Source: Saccharopolyspora soli
GTDB taxonomy: Bacteria > Actinomycetota > Actinomycetes > Mycobacteriales > Pseudonocardiaceae
Assembly: GCF_022678645.1 (NCBI RefSeq)
Contig: NZ_JALBWV010000018.1
Location: 62,001 to 126,000 of the forward strand
Direction of reading: 5' to 3'
DNA: 64,000 nt
Shown here: piece by piece, positions 1 to 8,244 of the stretch
How the letters are laid out: every line of letters starts with the position of its first letter
How positions within the stretch are numbered: position 1 is the first letter of the stretch
Made by a program: the position numbers and the translations under genes
The notes under the pieces: model-generated
The model's database searches: none
What the model saw: the letters and a program-made list of their open reading frames with translations, nothing else
Told to the model about the DNA's origin: nothing

Positions 1-492
1 CGCAAGAAAATCAACAGGCGATGCCTTCGTCAGTACCTCTCGCCGTCCCATCCTGATGGCAACCAACATCTCGATTCGTTCGGGAGGAATCCCGCCTGTA
101 CGGAAGACCGTCCGCGCATAGTCTGCGGTCTGAAGCAAGCCTGGCACCCTGACCAGAGACAGGTCGACGATGCGCGTCGCTTCGCGCTCGAACTCCAGCA
201 AAGCTGACAACTGACGCGGGATTCCAGGATTGCCGACCTCTGTCCAGTTCGGTTGATCTGCTTCCTTCGCCGCTTCGATCAGCTCGTTCCGGCGCGCACC
301 CGTGACCTGGTAAATGGCGAGTATGGCCCCTAGGTCTTCGGCACTGGGCACCTTGTCGCCACACTCGATGCGGCTGATCGTCGAGCGCGAAAAGCTGAGG
401 CGCTGTTCGAGTGCCCGCACGGTAAACCCAGCTTGCTTGCGAAGTTCTCGGAGTTCCGCGCCGAGTACACGAGCTTTCGCAGTGTTCGCCAT
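1..492 (-). CDS. XRE-family HTH regulator with DUF5753 domain (3' end off the window)
   Basis: The gene reads leftward from an ATG at 492 and is still open at base 1, giving 164 residues. Residues 8-65 form a helix-turn-helix, with the segment FTVRALEQRLSFSRSTISRI and a typical RIE-G motif. From about residue 78 the sequence (QLSALLEFEREATRIVDLS, then LVRVPGLLQTADYAR) matches the start of the DUF5753 domain found in WhiJ/Scr1-type regulators of actinomycetes. In Streptomyces such regulators are usually paired with a small DUF397 partner gene. Here the divergent neighbour is a different small Cys-containing gene. Palindromes at 514-534 and 542-554 in the divergent promoter are candidate operators. 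The ligand and targets cannot be told from the sequence. Confidence 0.85.
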   Translation of the reverse strand, partial: MANTAKARVLGAELRELRKQAGFTVRALEQRLSFSRSTISRIECGDKVPSAEDLGAILAIYQVTGARRNELIEAAKEADQPNWTEVGNPGIPRQLSALLEFEREATRIVDLSLVRVPGLLQTADYARTVFRTGGIPPERIEMLVAIRMGRREVLTKASPVDFLA

Positions 493-513
493 GACCTAAC
501 CCTATGTTTCGCA

Positions 514-554
514 TTGATCACCTGATGTGATCAACCTTAGTTGTCCCTGGGACA
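514..554. promoter_or_regulatory. Palindromic operator candidates in the divergent promoter of the XRE regulator
   Basis: TTGATCAC (514-521) and GTGATCAA (527-534) form a perfect 8-bp inverted repeat around 5 bases. A second palindrome, TGTCCC-t-GGGACA, lies at 542-554. Both sit between the regulator start (492) and the small gene at 611. That fits autoregulation by the XRE protein, which is inferred from position only. Confidence 0.45.
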
Positions 555-610
555 TCACAAGACCCTATGCCATAGATTTGTCTTGGAAACAGGCTTAAAC
601 AGGAGGCGAG

Positions 611-835
611 ATGTTCGAAGCGGCTGGGGTGGATTGGTTTTGGCGGCCCGTTGGGGTTGGGCGGCACGGGTTCGGCGTGGCCGCGAAGCGGGCCGAGCCG
701 CATGCGGCGGTGACCTCGTTCTGCGGGGTCGAGGTGGAGGCGTGGCAGGTGCAGCAGCTCCCGCCGGAGATCGAGTGGATCGACCAGGACACCTGCATGG
801 CCTGCTGGCGTCGGATCGCCGCCCAGTGGTCGTGA
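611..835 (+). CDS. Small Cys-containing protein beside the XRE regulator, unknown function
   Basis: This 74-residue gene starts at ATG 611 behind a strong ribosome site (AGGAGGCGAG, 600-609). The product is rich in Trp and Val and has a C-x-x-C-like ending (CMACWRRIAAQW) plus one earlier Cys at SFCGVEV, so a small metal-binding fold is possible. I do not recognise a named family. It is divergent from an XRE/DUF5753 regulator, so it may fill the place normally taken by a DUF397 partner gene, but no DUF397 signature is visible. Its stop codon lies inside the left arm of the hairpin at 828-875. The strong ribosome site and clear boundaries support a real gene. Confidence 0.6.
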   Translation: MFEAAGVDWFWRPVGVGRHGFGVAAKRAEPHAAVTSFCGVEVEAWQVQQLPPEIEWIDQDTCMACWRRIAAQWS

Positions 836-875
836 GTGGTAATGGCCGCTCTGGCGACCATTACCACTCACGACC
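828..875. repeat. GTCGTGAGTG-family palindrome (copy 1), probable terminator
   Basis: GGTCGTGAGTGGTAATGG (828-845) is repeated in perfect inverted form at 858-875 around a 12-base loop. The stop codon of the preceding gene lies in the left arm. Four other hairpins in this window share the GTCGTGAGTG core (13326, 16972, 23861, 34942). There is no T-run, as is common for actinobacterial terminators. Confidence 0.8.
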
Positions 876-917
876 CCAAGCAGCAGAAACCCAACCTCAA
901 ACGCAAAGGGGACACCG

Positions 918-1136
918 ATGTTCTGGCTTCAGGTGAGCACTCTCGTGCTGGTCAACGCATTGATCGCGAGCATGCTGCTCATTCGCGTGCCGCGCGCTCA
1001 GCACACCGGTGCGGGTGACGGTGCGCTCAACGTCTGGCAGCTGATCGAAGCAGTCGAAGCCGAACGACATCGGGAAACCGAGTCCACCGGACGCCATCGC
1101 CTGAGCCCGGAAACCCTCGCCCGCCTTCGGCTTTGA
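918..1136 (+). CDS. Small single-pass membrane protein, unknown function
   Basis: This is a 72-residue protein from ATG 918. Residues 1-23 (VSTLVLVNALIASMLLIRV) form one hydrophobic segment with Arg on its inner end, followed by a polar helical tail ending in SPETLARLRL. It looks like a short membrane-anchored cytoplasmic helix. It lies 82 bases after the gene at 611, beyond a hairpin, so it may be cotranscribed at a reduced level. The sequence CGCCTTCGGCTTTGAC, which contains its stop codon, occurs again 62 bases downstream at 1184-1199. I recognise no family, and the call rests on length, the membrane segment and lack of competition on the other strand. Confidence 0.45.
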   Translation: MFWLQVSTLVLVNALIASMLLIRVPRAQHTGAGDGALNVWQLIEAVEAERHRETESTGRHRLSPETLARLRL

Positions 1137-1596
1137 CGTCGAGCAACGCGAAGCACGACGTCGGTCGATCCGAACCCCTCGGTCGCCTTCGGCTTTGACA
1201 ACGGTCGACGCCGAAGCCCCGGCTCATCTCCGGGTTCGACACCTACAGACCTCGTCCGGCCGTTGTCCCTCCCCGGGCCGGACCTCATGGTGGCCGGGCG
1301 CTTCGCACCCCCGCCCCGGCGCCCGGCCACCCCTCCGATCCAGCACGGTCCTCGGAGCCCATCCGTGCACCCGCTTCGCGCCTGTCCGAGTACTCGTCGT
1401 GCGGCGTTGCCGAAGTGGGGCTGGCGATTTCTCGCGAAATCGGCAACGCCGCCACCTGCCCTTCACGTGCGCTTGGCGAAGTGTGGGCGACAGCTCGCCC
1501 GACGCGGGCAGAACCGAGGTCCTTCACCTGCGGAACCTGCGCCCTCTACCCTGCGTCCTAATGGTTGCAAGCTGATCGCGGCGAGGGGTTGCGGAC
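1137..1596. other. Gene-less stretch with short repeats
   Basis: I see no convincing coding frame here. It holds a second copy (1184-1199) of a 16-bp sequence first seen at 1122-1137, and a branched hairpin at 1403-1450. The ribosome site of the next gene (gcgagggg, 1581-1588) closes it. No promoter can be picked with confidence. Confidence 0.5.
1403..1450. repeat. Nested hairpin with GATTTC/GAAATC core (copy 1)
   Basis: Outer arms GGCGTTGCCGA (1403-1413) and TCGGCAACGCC (1440-1450) are perfectly inverted. Inside them CGATTTC (1425-1431) and GAAATCG (1436-1442) form a second perfect stem that shares bases with the right outer arm, so the two stems compete. A similar GCGATTTC/GAAATCGC hairpin lies at 47288-47307. 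Confidence 0.6.
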
Positions 1597-2340
1597 GTGT
1601 ACATCGAGGAGACCGGCGCGGGGGACGGCGACATCAAGGTCACGGTCGACGGCGAGGAGTACACCGCCGAGGCCAACTACGACCTCGACGGTGATGGCGT
1701 GGACGAGACCGTCACGGTGCTCACCGATGACGGCTACGTCGCCTACATCGACGAGAACGCCGACGGCCAGGCCGATGTGATGCAGTCGATCGACGCCAAC
1801 GGCGTCGTGGTCGAGCAGGCGCGCTTCGACCCCGGGACCGGCAAGTGGACCGGTGAAGCGCCGGACCAGCACCCGGGCAGCGCCGACCCGCAGGACCAGG
1901 GCGGCCAGTCGATGGTCATCGACACCCCGCAGGGCGACATGCAGGTCGGTCCGGCCACCGAGGACACCAACTCCGACGGCATCGCCGACACCGCGGTCGT
2001 CGAGACCGACGCGGGCGGCACCATGCTGGTCACCGACGTCGACGGCGACGGGTCGGCGGACCAGGTGGTGGAGATCAGCCAGACCGGCGACGTGACGATC
2101 TCGCACCACACCGGCGACGGGCAGTGGACCGTGGTCGAGCAGGGCAAGATGACCGACGACGGGCAGTACGCGCCGAACCCGGCGACCGGTGCGACCGACG
2201 ACGCGACCTGGACCTTCGACGACGCGGCCCAGCCGCACGCGGCGACCGTCGGCGACCAGCACCACTCCGACCAGCAGGGCGGTGGTCAGCGCGGCGGGGC
2301 GGCGGCTGGCAAGGCCGACTCCGACGACGCCTGGAGCTGA
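1597..2340 (+). CDS. Acidic protein with D-x-D-G repeats (DUF6802-like)
   Basis: This 247-residue protein starts at GTG 1597, 8 bases after a gcgagggg ribosome site. It is strongly acidic and carries at least four calcium-loop-like motifs: DLDGDGVDE, DENADGQAD, DTNSDGIAD and DVDGDGSAD. These resemble thrombospondin type 3 or EF-hand loops. The spaced beta-strand pattern between them (KVTVDGEEYTAEANYD, MVIDTPQGDMQVGPATED) suggests two similar halves of about 100 residues. The tail is Gly/Ala/His-rich. There is no signal peptide or membrane segment at this start. It resembles proteins annotated DUF6802 in Saccharopolyspora and relatives, from memory. Calcium binding is an inference. No operon partner is evident. 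Confidence 0.75.
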   Translation: MYIEETGAGDGDIKVTVDGEEYTAEANYDLDGDGVDETVTVLTDDGYVAYIDENADGQADVMQSIDANGVVVEQARFDPGTGKWTGEAPDQHPGSADPQDQGGQSMVIDTPQGDMQVGPATEDTNSDGIADTAVVETDAGGTMLVTDVDGDGSADQVVEISQTGDVTISHHTGDGQWTVVEQGKMTDDGQYAPNPATGATDDATWTFDDAAQPHAATVGDQHHSDQQGGGQRGGAAAGKADSDDAWS

Positions 2341-2881
2341 CGCCCGGCTTTCGCAGTGGCCAGCGCCGCCACCCGCAGCGGCCACACCGGGAGATCCAAC
2401 TCACAGGCTCCGCCGCTGGCGTAAGAGCGGGGTCGCGGTGAGCGGCTGAGGTGTTTTGCGAACACAGCCGCAGACAGGCCCGAATTCTCTTGACCGGCCG
2501 GTGCTTCTGAGGTCCGCGTTGGGCGGGTTCTCCTTGTGGGCCGCGATAAACAACCGCCATTTGGTTGATGCCCGCGCGTAACGTGGCGTTCGCGCGGACG
2601 TCCGGTTCGCCGGAAAATCTGGACTCGAGCGTTCCCGGGACGACGAGATTTTCGTCTGGACCATTAAAAAGATCGCTTCTGAATCGATACCCTTATCGTT
2701 CCTGTGAGAGAACGAACAACTCTGATCTCCATCGCGCGCCGCTCTCGCCGTTAGCCTCGGTGCATCCCTTTTTCTCTTCGCCCGACCCCCGGGCCGGGCG
2801 AAGCTTTCCCTGCAAACGCCGACGGGCCGCCCCGTCGGCGCCCAATCCGGGCTGTGGCGCCCAGTCAGGAGACACGACGCG
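2341..2881. other. Long leader and promoter region of the PEP carboxykinase gene
   Basis: This 541-base stretch has no credible gene. Bases 2640-2725 are clearly richer in A/T than the surroundings. They hold short hairpins (GACGA 2642-2646 with TCGTC 2652-2656, and CGTTC 2697-2701 with GAACG 2710-2714), so promoter elements or a structured leader are plausible. No known riboswitch fold is recognisable. The length suggests a regulated leader for pckG. Confidence 0.4.
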
Positions 2882-4696
2882 ATGACCGCATTGACCATCC
2901 CCGGTCTCGACCAGGCACCAACCGAACACGAGCGCCTGCTGTCGTGGGTGCGCGAGGTCGCCGAGTTGACCATGCCCGACCAGGTGGTGTGGTGCGACGG
3001 CTCGCAACAGGAATGGCAGCGGCTGACCGATCGTCTCGTCGAGGCGGGCACCTTCACCCGCCTGGACAAGAAACCGAACTCGTTCTACGCGGCTTCGGAC
3101 CCCTCGGACGTGGCGCGTGTCGAGGCTCGAACCTTCATCTGCTCGGCGCAGGAGAAGGACGCCGGGGTCACCAACAACTGGATGGACCCGAACGAGATGA
3201 AGGCGACCATGACGGAGCTCTACCGGGGCTGCATGCGTGGTCGCACGATGTACGTGATCCCGTTCTGCATGGGCCCGCTGGACGCCGACCCGCCGAAGCT
3301 GGGCGTGGAGATCACCGATTCCGAGTACGTCGTGGTGTCGATGCACCTCATGACCCGGATGGGCGCGAAGGTCCTGGAGAAGCTGGGCACCGACGGCGAG
3401 TTCGTACCCGCGCTGCACTCGGTGGGTGCGCCGCTGGAGCCGGGCGAGCAGGACGTGCCGTGGCCGTGCAACGACATCAAGTACATCAGCCACTTCCCCG
3501 AGGAGCGGATGATCTGGAGCTTCGGCTCCGGCTACGGCGGCAACGCGCTGCTGGGCAAGAAGTGCTACTCGCTGCGGATCGCCTCGGCGATGGCCCACGA
3601 CGAGGGCTGGCTGGCCGAGCACATGCTGATCCTCAAGCTGATCTCGCCGGAGGAGAAGGTCTACTACGTCGCGGCCGCGTTCCCGTCTGCCTGCGGCAAG
3701 ACCAACCTGGCGATGCTGCAACCGACCATTCCGGGTTGGCGGGCCGAGACGCTCGGTGACGACATCGCGTGGATGCGCTTCGGCGAGGACGGGCGGCTGT
3801 ACGCGGTGAACCCGGAGGCCGGGTTCTTCGGCGTCGCGCCCGGCACCAACTGGAAGACGAACCCGAACGCGATGCGCACCATCGAGCAGGGCAACTCGGT
3901 GTTCACCAACGTCGCGCTCACCGACGACGGCGACGTGTGGTGGGAGGGCATGGAGGGCGACCCGCAGCACCTCACCGACTGGAAGGGTCGCGACTGGACT
4001 CCGGAGGGCGGCGAGAACGCCGCGCACCCGAACTCCCGGTACTGCACGCCGATGTCGCAGTGCCCGATCCTGGCACCGGAGTGGGACGACCCGAAGGGCG
4101 TGCCGATCTCGGCGATCCTCTTCGGCGGTCGGCGCAAGACCACGGTGCCGCTGGTGAACGAGGCGTTCGACTGGCAGCACGGCGTTTTCCTGGGCGCCAC
4201 GCTGTCGTCGGAGAAGACCGCCGCCGCGGAGGGCAAGGTCGGTGACGTGCGGCGCGACCCGATGGCCATGCTGCCGTTCATCGGCTACAACGTCGGCGAC
4301 TACTTCCAGCACTGGGTGAACGTCGGCAAGTCCGCGGACGCGGGCAAGTTGCCGCGGATCTTCTACGTGAACTGGTTCCGGCGCGGCGAGGACGGCCGCT
4401 TCCTGTGGCCGGGCTTCGGGGAGAACTCCCGCGTGCTCAAGTGGATCGTCGACCGGCTGGAGGGCAACGCGGCAGCGACCGACACCGCGATCGGCCGGGT
4501 GCCGTCGGCCGACGACCTGGAGCTGGCCGGGCTGGACGCGCCGAAGGCGGACATCGACGGTGCGCTGAACGTCGACGTCGCGGAGTGGAAGGCGGAGCTG
4601 CCGCTCATCGACGAGTGGTTCGACACCGTCGGCGATGCGTTGCCGAGCTCGATGCGGGACGAGCTGGCGGCTCTGAAACAGCGTCTCGGTCACTGA
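2882..4696 (+). CDS. pckG: Phosphoenolpyruvate carboxykinase (GTP)
   Basis: The enzyme converts oxaloacetate plus GTP to phosphoenolpyruvate, GDP and CO2. This is the gluconeogenic link from the TCA cycle, and in mycobacteria it is needed for growth on fatty acids. The 604-residue length fits the GTP-dependent family. The P-loop ACGKTN sits at residues 270-275, with the reactive Cys at 271 and the nucleotide-binding Lys at 273. An FGGRR motif follows near 414-418. Other family blocks seen are [29 protein letters not shown] and [20 protein letters not shown]. The ATG at 2882 gives the expected N-terminus. The gene stands alone, with a long leader before it and a terminator at 4796-4844. Confidence 0.97.
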   Translation: MTALTIPGLDQAPTEHERLLSWVREVAELTMPDQVVWCDGSQQEWQRLTDRLVEAGTFTRLDKKPNSFYAASDPSDVARVEARTFICSAQEKDAGVTNNWMDPNEMKATMTELYRGCMRGRTMYVIPFCMGPLDADPPKLGVEITDSEYVVVSMHLMTRMGAKVLEKLGTDGEFVPALHSVGAPLEPGEQDVPWPCNDIKYISHFPEERMIWSFGSGYGGNALLGKKCYSLRIASAMAHDEGWLAEHMLILKLISPEEKVYYVAAAFPSACGKTNLAMLQPTIPGWRAETLGDDIAWMRFGEDGRLYAVNPEAGFFGVAPGTNWKTNPNAMRTIEQGNSVFTNVALTDDGDVWWEGMEGDPQHLTDWKGRDWTPEGGENAAHPNSRYCTPMSQCPILAPEWDDPKGVPISAILFGGRRKTTVPLVNEAFDWQHGVFLGATLSSEKTAAAEGKVGDVRRDPMAMLPFIGYNVGDYFQHWVNVGKSADAGKLPRIFYVNWFRRGEDGRFLWPGFGENSRVLKWIVDRLEGNAAATDTAIGRVPSADDLELAGLDAPKADIDGALNVDVAEWKAELPLIDEWFDTVGDALPSSMRDELAALKQRLGH

Positions 4697-4795
4697 CCGG
4701 GCGACCCCCGGACGGGTGGACTTGGCGAAGCGACGTGGGAAGCTTTCGCGTCCATCCGTCCGGTGCGGGGCCTAGCTGGACTGTGCGCAATCGTG

Positions 4796-4844
4796 CGGTG
4801 TTTCCCCAAGAGAGATGAAACTCTTTCGGGGAAACACCGTTTTT
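4796..4844 (+). terminator. Rho-independent terminator of pckG
   Basis: CGGTGTTTCCCC (4796-4807) pairs with GGGGAAACACCG (4828-4839). An inner AAGAG/CTCTT pairing extends the stem, and TTTTTG follows directly. This is the most classical terminator in the window. Confidence 0.9.
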
Positions 4845-4976
4845 GTTCCGCTGGCAGGTGGATCTACGCAGCTCGAAGGAGTACTTCGGGGAATCGCAAA
4901 CGATCAGCAACCAGGCGGACACTGAACGCGTCTGAAGTGAAGACCGCCGAAAAGGCGCGATACGAGGGGGTGTGTG

Positions 4977-5141
4977 ATGGCTGATCTAGCCATGTTGGCG
5001 TTGTCCCTTATCGCGGTTGCTGCGGTGTTCCTGTCGCTGCGCCACGAGGATCACGAAACCAGCGAACAGTCCGAGGCCGGTGACCTCGACCGCATTCACC
5101 GGGATCAGGTCGGCGTGCAAAGGGGGGCGCAGTTTAGATGA
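4977..5141 (+). CDS. 54-residue single-pass membrane peptide
   Basis: An ATG at 4977, 6 bases after a GAGGGGG ribosome site, opens a 54-codon frame ending at TGA 5139-5141. Residues 4-21 (LAMLALSLIAVAAVFLSL) form one membrane helix. The rest is charged and acidic (RHEDHETSEQSEAGDLDR) and ends in GVQRGAQFR. The gene lies after the pckG terminator and before a hairpin at 5166-5202, so it is probably its own short transcript. The family is unknown to me. The strong ribosome site and the split between hydrophobic and charged parts support a real small protein. Confidence 0.5.
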   Translation: MADLAMLALSLIAVAAVFLSLRHEDHETSEQSEAGDLDRIHRDQVGVQRGAQFR

Positions 5142-5165
5142 TCGGTAAGAAATTTGCACAAGCCT

Positions 5166-5202
5166 GCGGGCGGTGAGCGGAACAAGTCCACTCACCGCCC
5201 GC
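5166..5202. terminator. Hairpin terminator between convergent genes
   Basis: GCGGGCGGTGAG (5166-5177) and CTCACCGCCCGC (5191-5202) form a perfect 12-bp stem, followed on the + strand by gagctttt. It can serve the 54-residue gene on the left and the convergent hydrolase on the right. Confidence 0.8.
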
Positions 5203-5228
5203 GAGCTTTTCACCGGGTATTTCGCGGA

Positions 5229-6848
5229 TCAGCCCAGCACGCCCGCCAGATCCTCCAGCACATCGAGCAAACTCCGGCCGGTCGGCGCGAAACCGTGCGG
5301 CTGCACCGGTTCCGGCGCCGGTAACCCCTCGCAGGTCAGATCCCCCTCCGGCACCCGGCCGTCGATCAGATACCCCTCGACCACGTCGTCCACGCAGGCA
5401 TTTCCTATCCCGTAGACACCGTGATCACCTTCGTTGCGCACCGTCACGAGGCGGGAGCCCTGGAACTGCCGGTGCGCGATCTCGGCCCCTTCGAACGCGG
5501 TGGCCGGGTCGTGCTCCGAATGCAGCATCAGCACCGGCGGAACTCCCGCTCCGGTCGGCGTCGGCAGGCTCACGTCGGGCCGCTCCCAGTACAAGCACGG
5601 CTGCGAGATCGAGTAGTAGCCGTAGGTTGGGAACTTCCACCCCTGGATGCCGGACTGCGCGACCACCGACTCCGGCGTGCCCCGGAATGCCGTGTCGTTG
5701 CAGCGGATCGAAAACAGCGTCGCGGTCTGGCTGTCCATCGGGTCGGTCGCCTGCATCGGCATGGTGCGCGACCGCGCCTGCGCGAGCACTGGTGCCGCTT
5801 CGCCCGCGCCTTCGCGCAGTGCCGCGAGGGTGTCGCCGAGCCGCGGGAACGCGGACTTCGAGTACATGCTCTGCAGCACGAGGACGTCCAACGCGTTGTG
5901 GTCGACCGGTGGGCCGTCCGGAACCGGCAACGGGTTCGCCTTCAACGCGGCGCGCAGACCGTCCACAGTGGCCTGTACTTGGGCCGGGTCGGTACCGAGG
6001 TGGTAGTTCGCGTCGTGCGCGGCCAGCCAGGGCAGCACGTCCGCGCGCCAGCGGCGTTCGAAGGCCATCGGCTGCCAGCCGAAGACGTCCTGCCAACTGC
6101 CGGTGAACTCAGCGTTCGAGTCCAGCACCACCTTGTCCACCGACCGCGGGAAGTAGGTGGCGAAGTAGGCGCCGAGCCAGGTGCCACCGGAAACCCCGTA
6201 CCAGTTGATCTTCTCGCGCCGCTCGACCTGCCGGAGCAGGTCGAGGTCGGCGACCGTCTGCTCGGTGGTGACGTAGCGTCCGAGTTCGCCGCTGTGCTGC
6301 TGGCAGTCCGCGGCGAACTGCCTGTTGAGGTCCATGAGCGCCTGGATGTTGGCCGGATCGCGGTCCCGGACGTCCAGGTTCGGCTGCCGCTGCGGTCCAC
6401 ATGAGACAGTGCTGCTGCGCCCGGTGCCGCGCACGTCGATGCCGTAGATGTCGAAGTTCGCGGGCAACTCCGGGCGGTTGATGCTGAGCATCGCCAGCGG
6501 CATCGCCAGGCCCGCCCCGCCGGGGCCGCCGGGATTGGTGAACAGCGCGCGGTCGCTCGGACCGCCGGTGGCGGGCAGTCGGCTGACCGCGATGCTGATT
6601 TCCCCGCCGTTGTTGGGATTGTGCCAATCCATCGGCGCGGCCAACGTGCCGCATTCGAGGCGTTCGGATCCCGGTGGGAGCTCCGGTGGGAGCTCCCCCG
6701 CGAAGCACGGCGCCCACTGGATGCGCTGCTCGGCGAACTTCGCCGGAACCTCGAACGTCGGCACGGGCGAGGCCAGCGCGGGCTGACCAGTCGCGAGGAG
6801 CGCCCCCAGGATGGTCGCAACCCCTGTTGCACGCGTGGTGTTCCGCAT
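5229..6848 (-). CDS. Secreted alpha/beta hydrolase, TAP-like (tripeptidyl aminopeptidase family)
   Basis: This 539-residue protein has a signal peptide (about residues 1-26, ending GQPALASP) and is probably exported. The nucleophile motif GVSGG places the catalytic Ser at 220. Asp447 (in HDPATAF) and His476 (in GDHGVYG) complete the expected triad, and NPGGPGG near residue 110 is the oxyanion loop. This layout matches the TAP-like secreted peptidases of Streptomyces (SlpD/SlpE and tripeptidyl aminopeptidase), which remove N-terminal di- or tripeptides. I chose the ATG at 6848 because GGAAGGGG lies just upstream; the GTG 15 bases earlier has no such site. It is monocistronic, with the terminator at 5166-5202. 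Confidence 0.92.
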   Translation of the reverse strand: MRNTTRATGVATILGALLATGQPALASPVPTFEVPAKFAEQRIQWAPCFAGELPPELPPGSERLECGTLAAPMDWHNPNNGGEISIAVSRLPATGGPSDRALFTNPGGPGGAGLAMPLAMLSINRPELPANFDIYGIDVRGTGRSSTVSCGPQRQPNLDVRDRDPANIQALMDLNRQFAADCQQHSGELGRYVTTEQTVADLDLLRQVERREKINWYGVSGGTWLGAYFATYFPRSVDKVVLDSNAEFTGSWQDVFGWQPMAFERRWRADVLPWLAAHDANYHLGTDPAQVQATVDGLRAALKANPLPVPDGPPVDHNALDVLVLQSMYSKSAFPRLGDTLAALREGAGEAAPVLAQARSRTMPMQATDPMDSQTATLFSIRCNDTAFRGTPESVVAQSGIQGWKFPTYGYYSISQPCLYWERPDVSLPTPTGAGVPPVLMLHSEHDPATAFEGAEIAHRQFQGSRLVTVRNEGDHGVYGIGNACVDDVVEGYLIDGRVPEGDLTCEGLPAPEPVQPHGFAPTGRSLLDVLEDLAGVLG

Positions 6849-6950
6849 GCAGTCCCCTTCCATTGGTGACCTTGAGTGATCCCAAGATCAGCAAATCAGG
6901 GGACATCGCGACGAGGTACTACCGTCCGTCGATACTTCCTGTGACAAATG

Positions 6951-8153
6951 TCAGGAGCTCCGCGTCGCCCCGGCGCCGTGGTGCGGAAGGTCGTAGCAGG
7001 GGAGATCGATTCCGCTGCTGACGTCCTGGCCCGCTTTCAGCATCTGGTTCAGCAGGAACTCGTTGCCCAGCAGGAGGTTTCGCGCCCAGCGGCCGAACCG
7101 CCCGGGAGCCAGGAACTTCCCCGTGCGGTCACCGCCGACCTGGCACCCGGTCGCGTAGTCGCGCACCAGGGACTCGTACCGCGCGAACGCGGCCCGGTGA
7201 TCCCCGTCCGCGGCGGCCAGTTCGCCCGCGAGCACGTACGCCGCGACGATCGCGGTCCCGGTGCCCATCCCGCCGATCGTCGCGCCGCCGGCGGCGTCCC
7301 CGACCAGCGAGATCCGCCCGCGCGACCAGGGATCGACGTCCACCCGGCTGATCGAGTCGAAGTAGAGCTCCTCGGTTGACCCCAGCGACGCCAGCAGCCT
7401 TGGTGCCTCCCAGCCGAGATCGCCGAAGGCGTCGGTGATCAACCGGCGCTGCTGGTCGAGGTCGTGGCGGTCGTAGTCCAGCCGCGGCGCCTTGAAGACC
7501 ACGAACGCGTTGGCCCGCTCGGAGTCCCGGAAGTCGCAACCGACGGAGACCAGCCGCCCCGGCGCGTTGTAGTTCAGCGAGCCGGGCGGCAGGCCGAGGT
7601 AGTTGGGCAGGTCCCAGGTGGCGACGTAGTAGCCGAGGTGGCTGACGAAGCGCTCCTCGGGTCCGAAGGCGAGTCGGCGGACCCCGGAGTGCACCCCGTC
7701 CGCACCGATCACCAGGTCGAAGCAGCGCTGCGCGCCGGAGGCGAAGGTGACCTCCACGCCACCTGGCGTCTCGGTCAGTTCGGCTGCGGAGTCACCGAAG
7801 ACGTAATCCGCGACATCCGCGCTGCGCTCGTAGAGCACCCTCGCGAGGTCCGACCGCAGCACCTCCACGTCCCCGCCAGCGAAGTGCGCGGGCAGGTGCA
7901 GCAGCGTGCGGCCGCGTTCGTCGACGAAGGTCATCGGGCTGCCGCCGGTCTGGATGTCGCGCAGCTCCGCCAGGACGCCCATGCGCTCCAGGACGGTCAG
8001 ATGCGCTTCGCCGCGGAAATCCACGGCACGCCCGCCGCCGCGCAGCGCCGGGGCGATCTCGACGACGGTGGGTTCGAAGCCGTAGCGCCCCAGCCAGCAG
8101 GCCAGCGCGGGCCCGGCGACGCTCGCACCCGAGATCAGGACCTTCTTGAGCAT
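6951..8153 (-). CDS. FAD-dependent monooxygenase (PHBH/TetX-like)
   Basis: This 400-residue flavoprotein belongs to the aromatic hydroxylase group. The N-terminal dinucleotide fold has ISGASVAGPALACWLGRYGF (residues 7-26, G-x-S-x-x-G pattern). The DG motif IGADGVHSGVR lies near 148-158, and the second FAD motif VGDAAGG at about 284-290. Such enzymes use NAD(P)H and O2 to hydroxylate a small, often aromatic or drug-like molecule. It starts at ATG 8153 and is divergent from a TetR regulator only 92 bases away. That is the usual arrangement of an efflux or detoxification enzyme under local repression by its substrate. The substrate is unknown. The end at 6951 abuts the intergenic region of the TAP-like hydrolase. 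Confidence 0.9.
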   Translation of the reverse strand: MLKKVLISGASVAGPALACWLGRYGFEPTVVEIAPALRGGGRAVDFRGEAHLTVLERMGVLAELRDIQTGGSPMTFVDERGRTLLHLPAHFAGGDVEVLRSDLARVLYERSADVADYVFGDSAAELTETPGGVEVTFASGAQRCFDLVIGADGVHSGVRRLAFGPEERFVSHLGYYVATWDLPNYLGLPPGSLNYNAPGRLVSVGCDFRDSERANAFVVFKAPRLDYDRHDLDQQRRLITDAFGDLGWEAPRLLASLGSTEELYFDSISRVDVDPWSRGRISLVGDAAGGATIGGMGTGTAIVAAYVLAGELAAADGDHRAAFARYESLVRDYATGCQVGGDRTGKFLAPGRFGRWARNLLLGNEFLLNQMLKAGQDVSSGIDLPCYDLPHHGAGATRSS

Positions 8154-8168
8154 GTCAGCACTCCAAAT

Positions 8169-8213
8169 CTGTGTCCATCGGAAACAGTTAATATGTGTGT
8201 ATAGTAGACACAG
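8169..8213. promoter_or_regulatory. Divergent promoter and operator region of TetR / FAD monooxygenase
   Basis: CTGTGTC (8169-8175) is mirrored by GACACAG (8207-8213). The segment between them is A/T-rich and includes TATAGT at 8200-8205, a possible -10 for the TetR gene. Placement between two divergent genes suggests that the TetR protein binds here. The exact operator is not resolved. Confidence 0.4.
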
Positions 8214-8244
8214 TTTTGTCGCGACGGCAAGCCCGGAGGTGGCG

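Noticed and set aside
1558..2385. Minus-strand frame opposite the D-x-D-G protein
   Set aside because: Composition is Val/Gly/Arg-rich and repetitive because it reads the Asp-rich gene backwards; no ribosome site.
2341..2881. Riboswitch in the pckG leader
   Set aside because: The leader is long, but I found no conserved core of a known class, only short hairpins.
2693..4693. A 666-codon open frame on the minus strand opposite pckG
   Set aside because: It mirrors the PEP carboxykinase gene codon for codon, is rich in Arg/His/Val with no domain, and arises from high GC in third positions.
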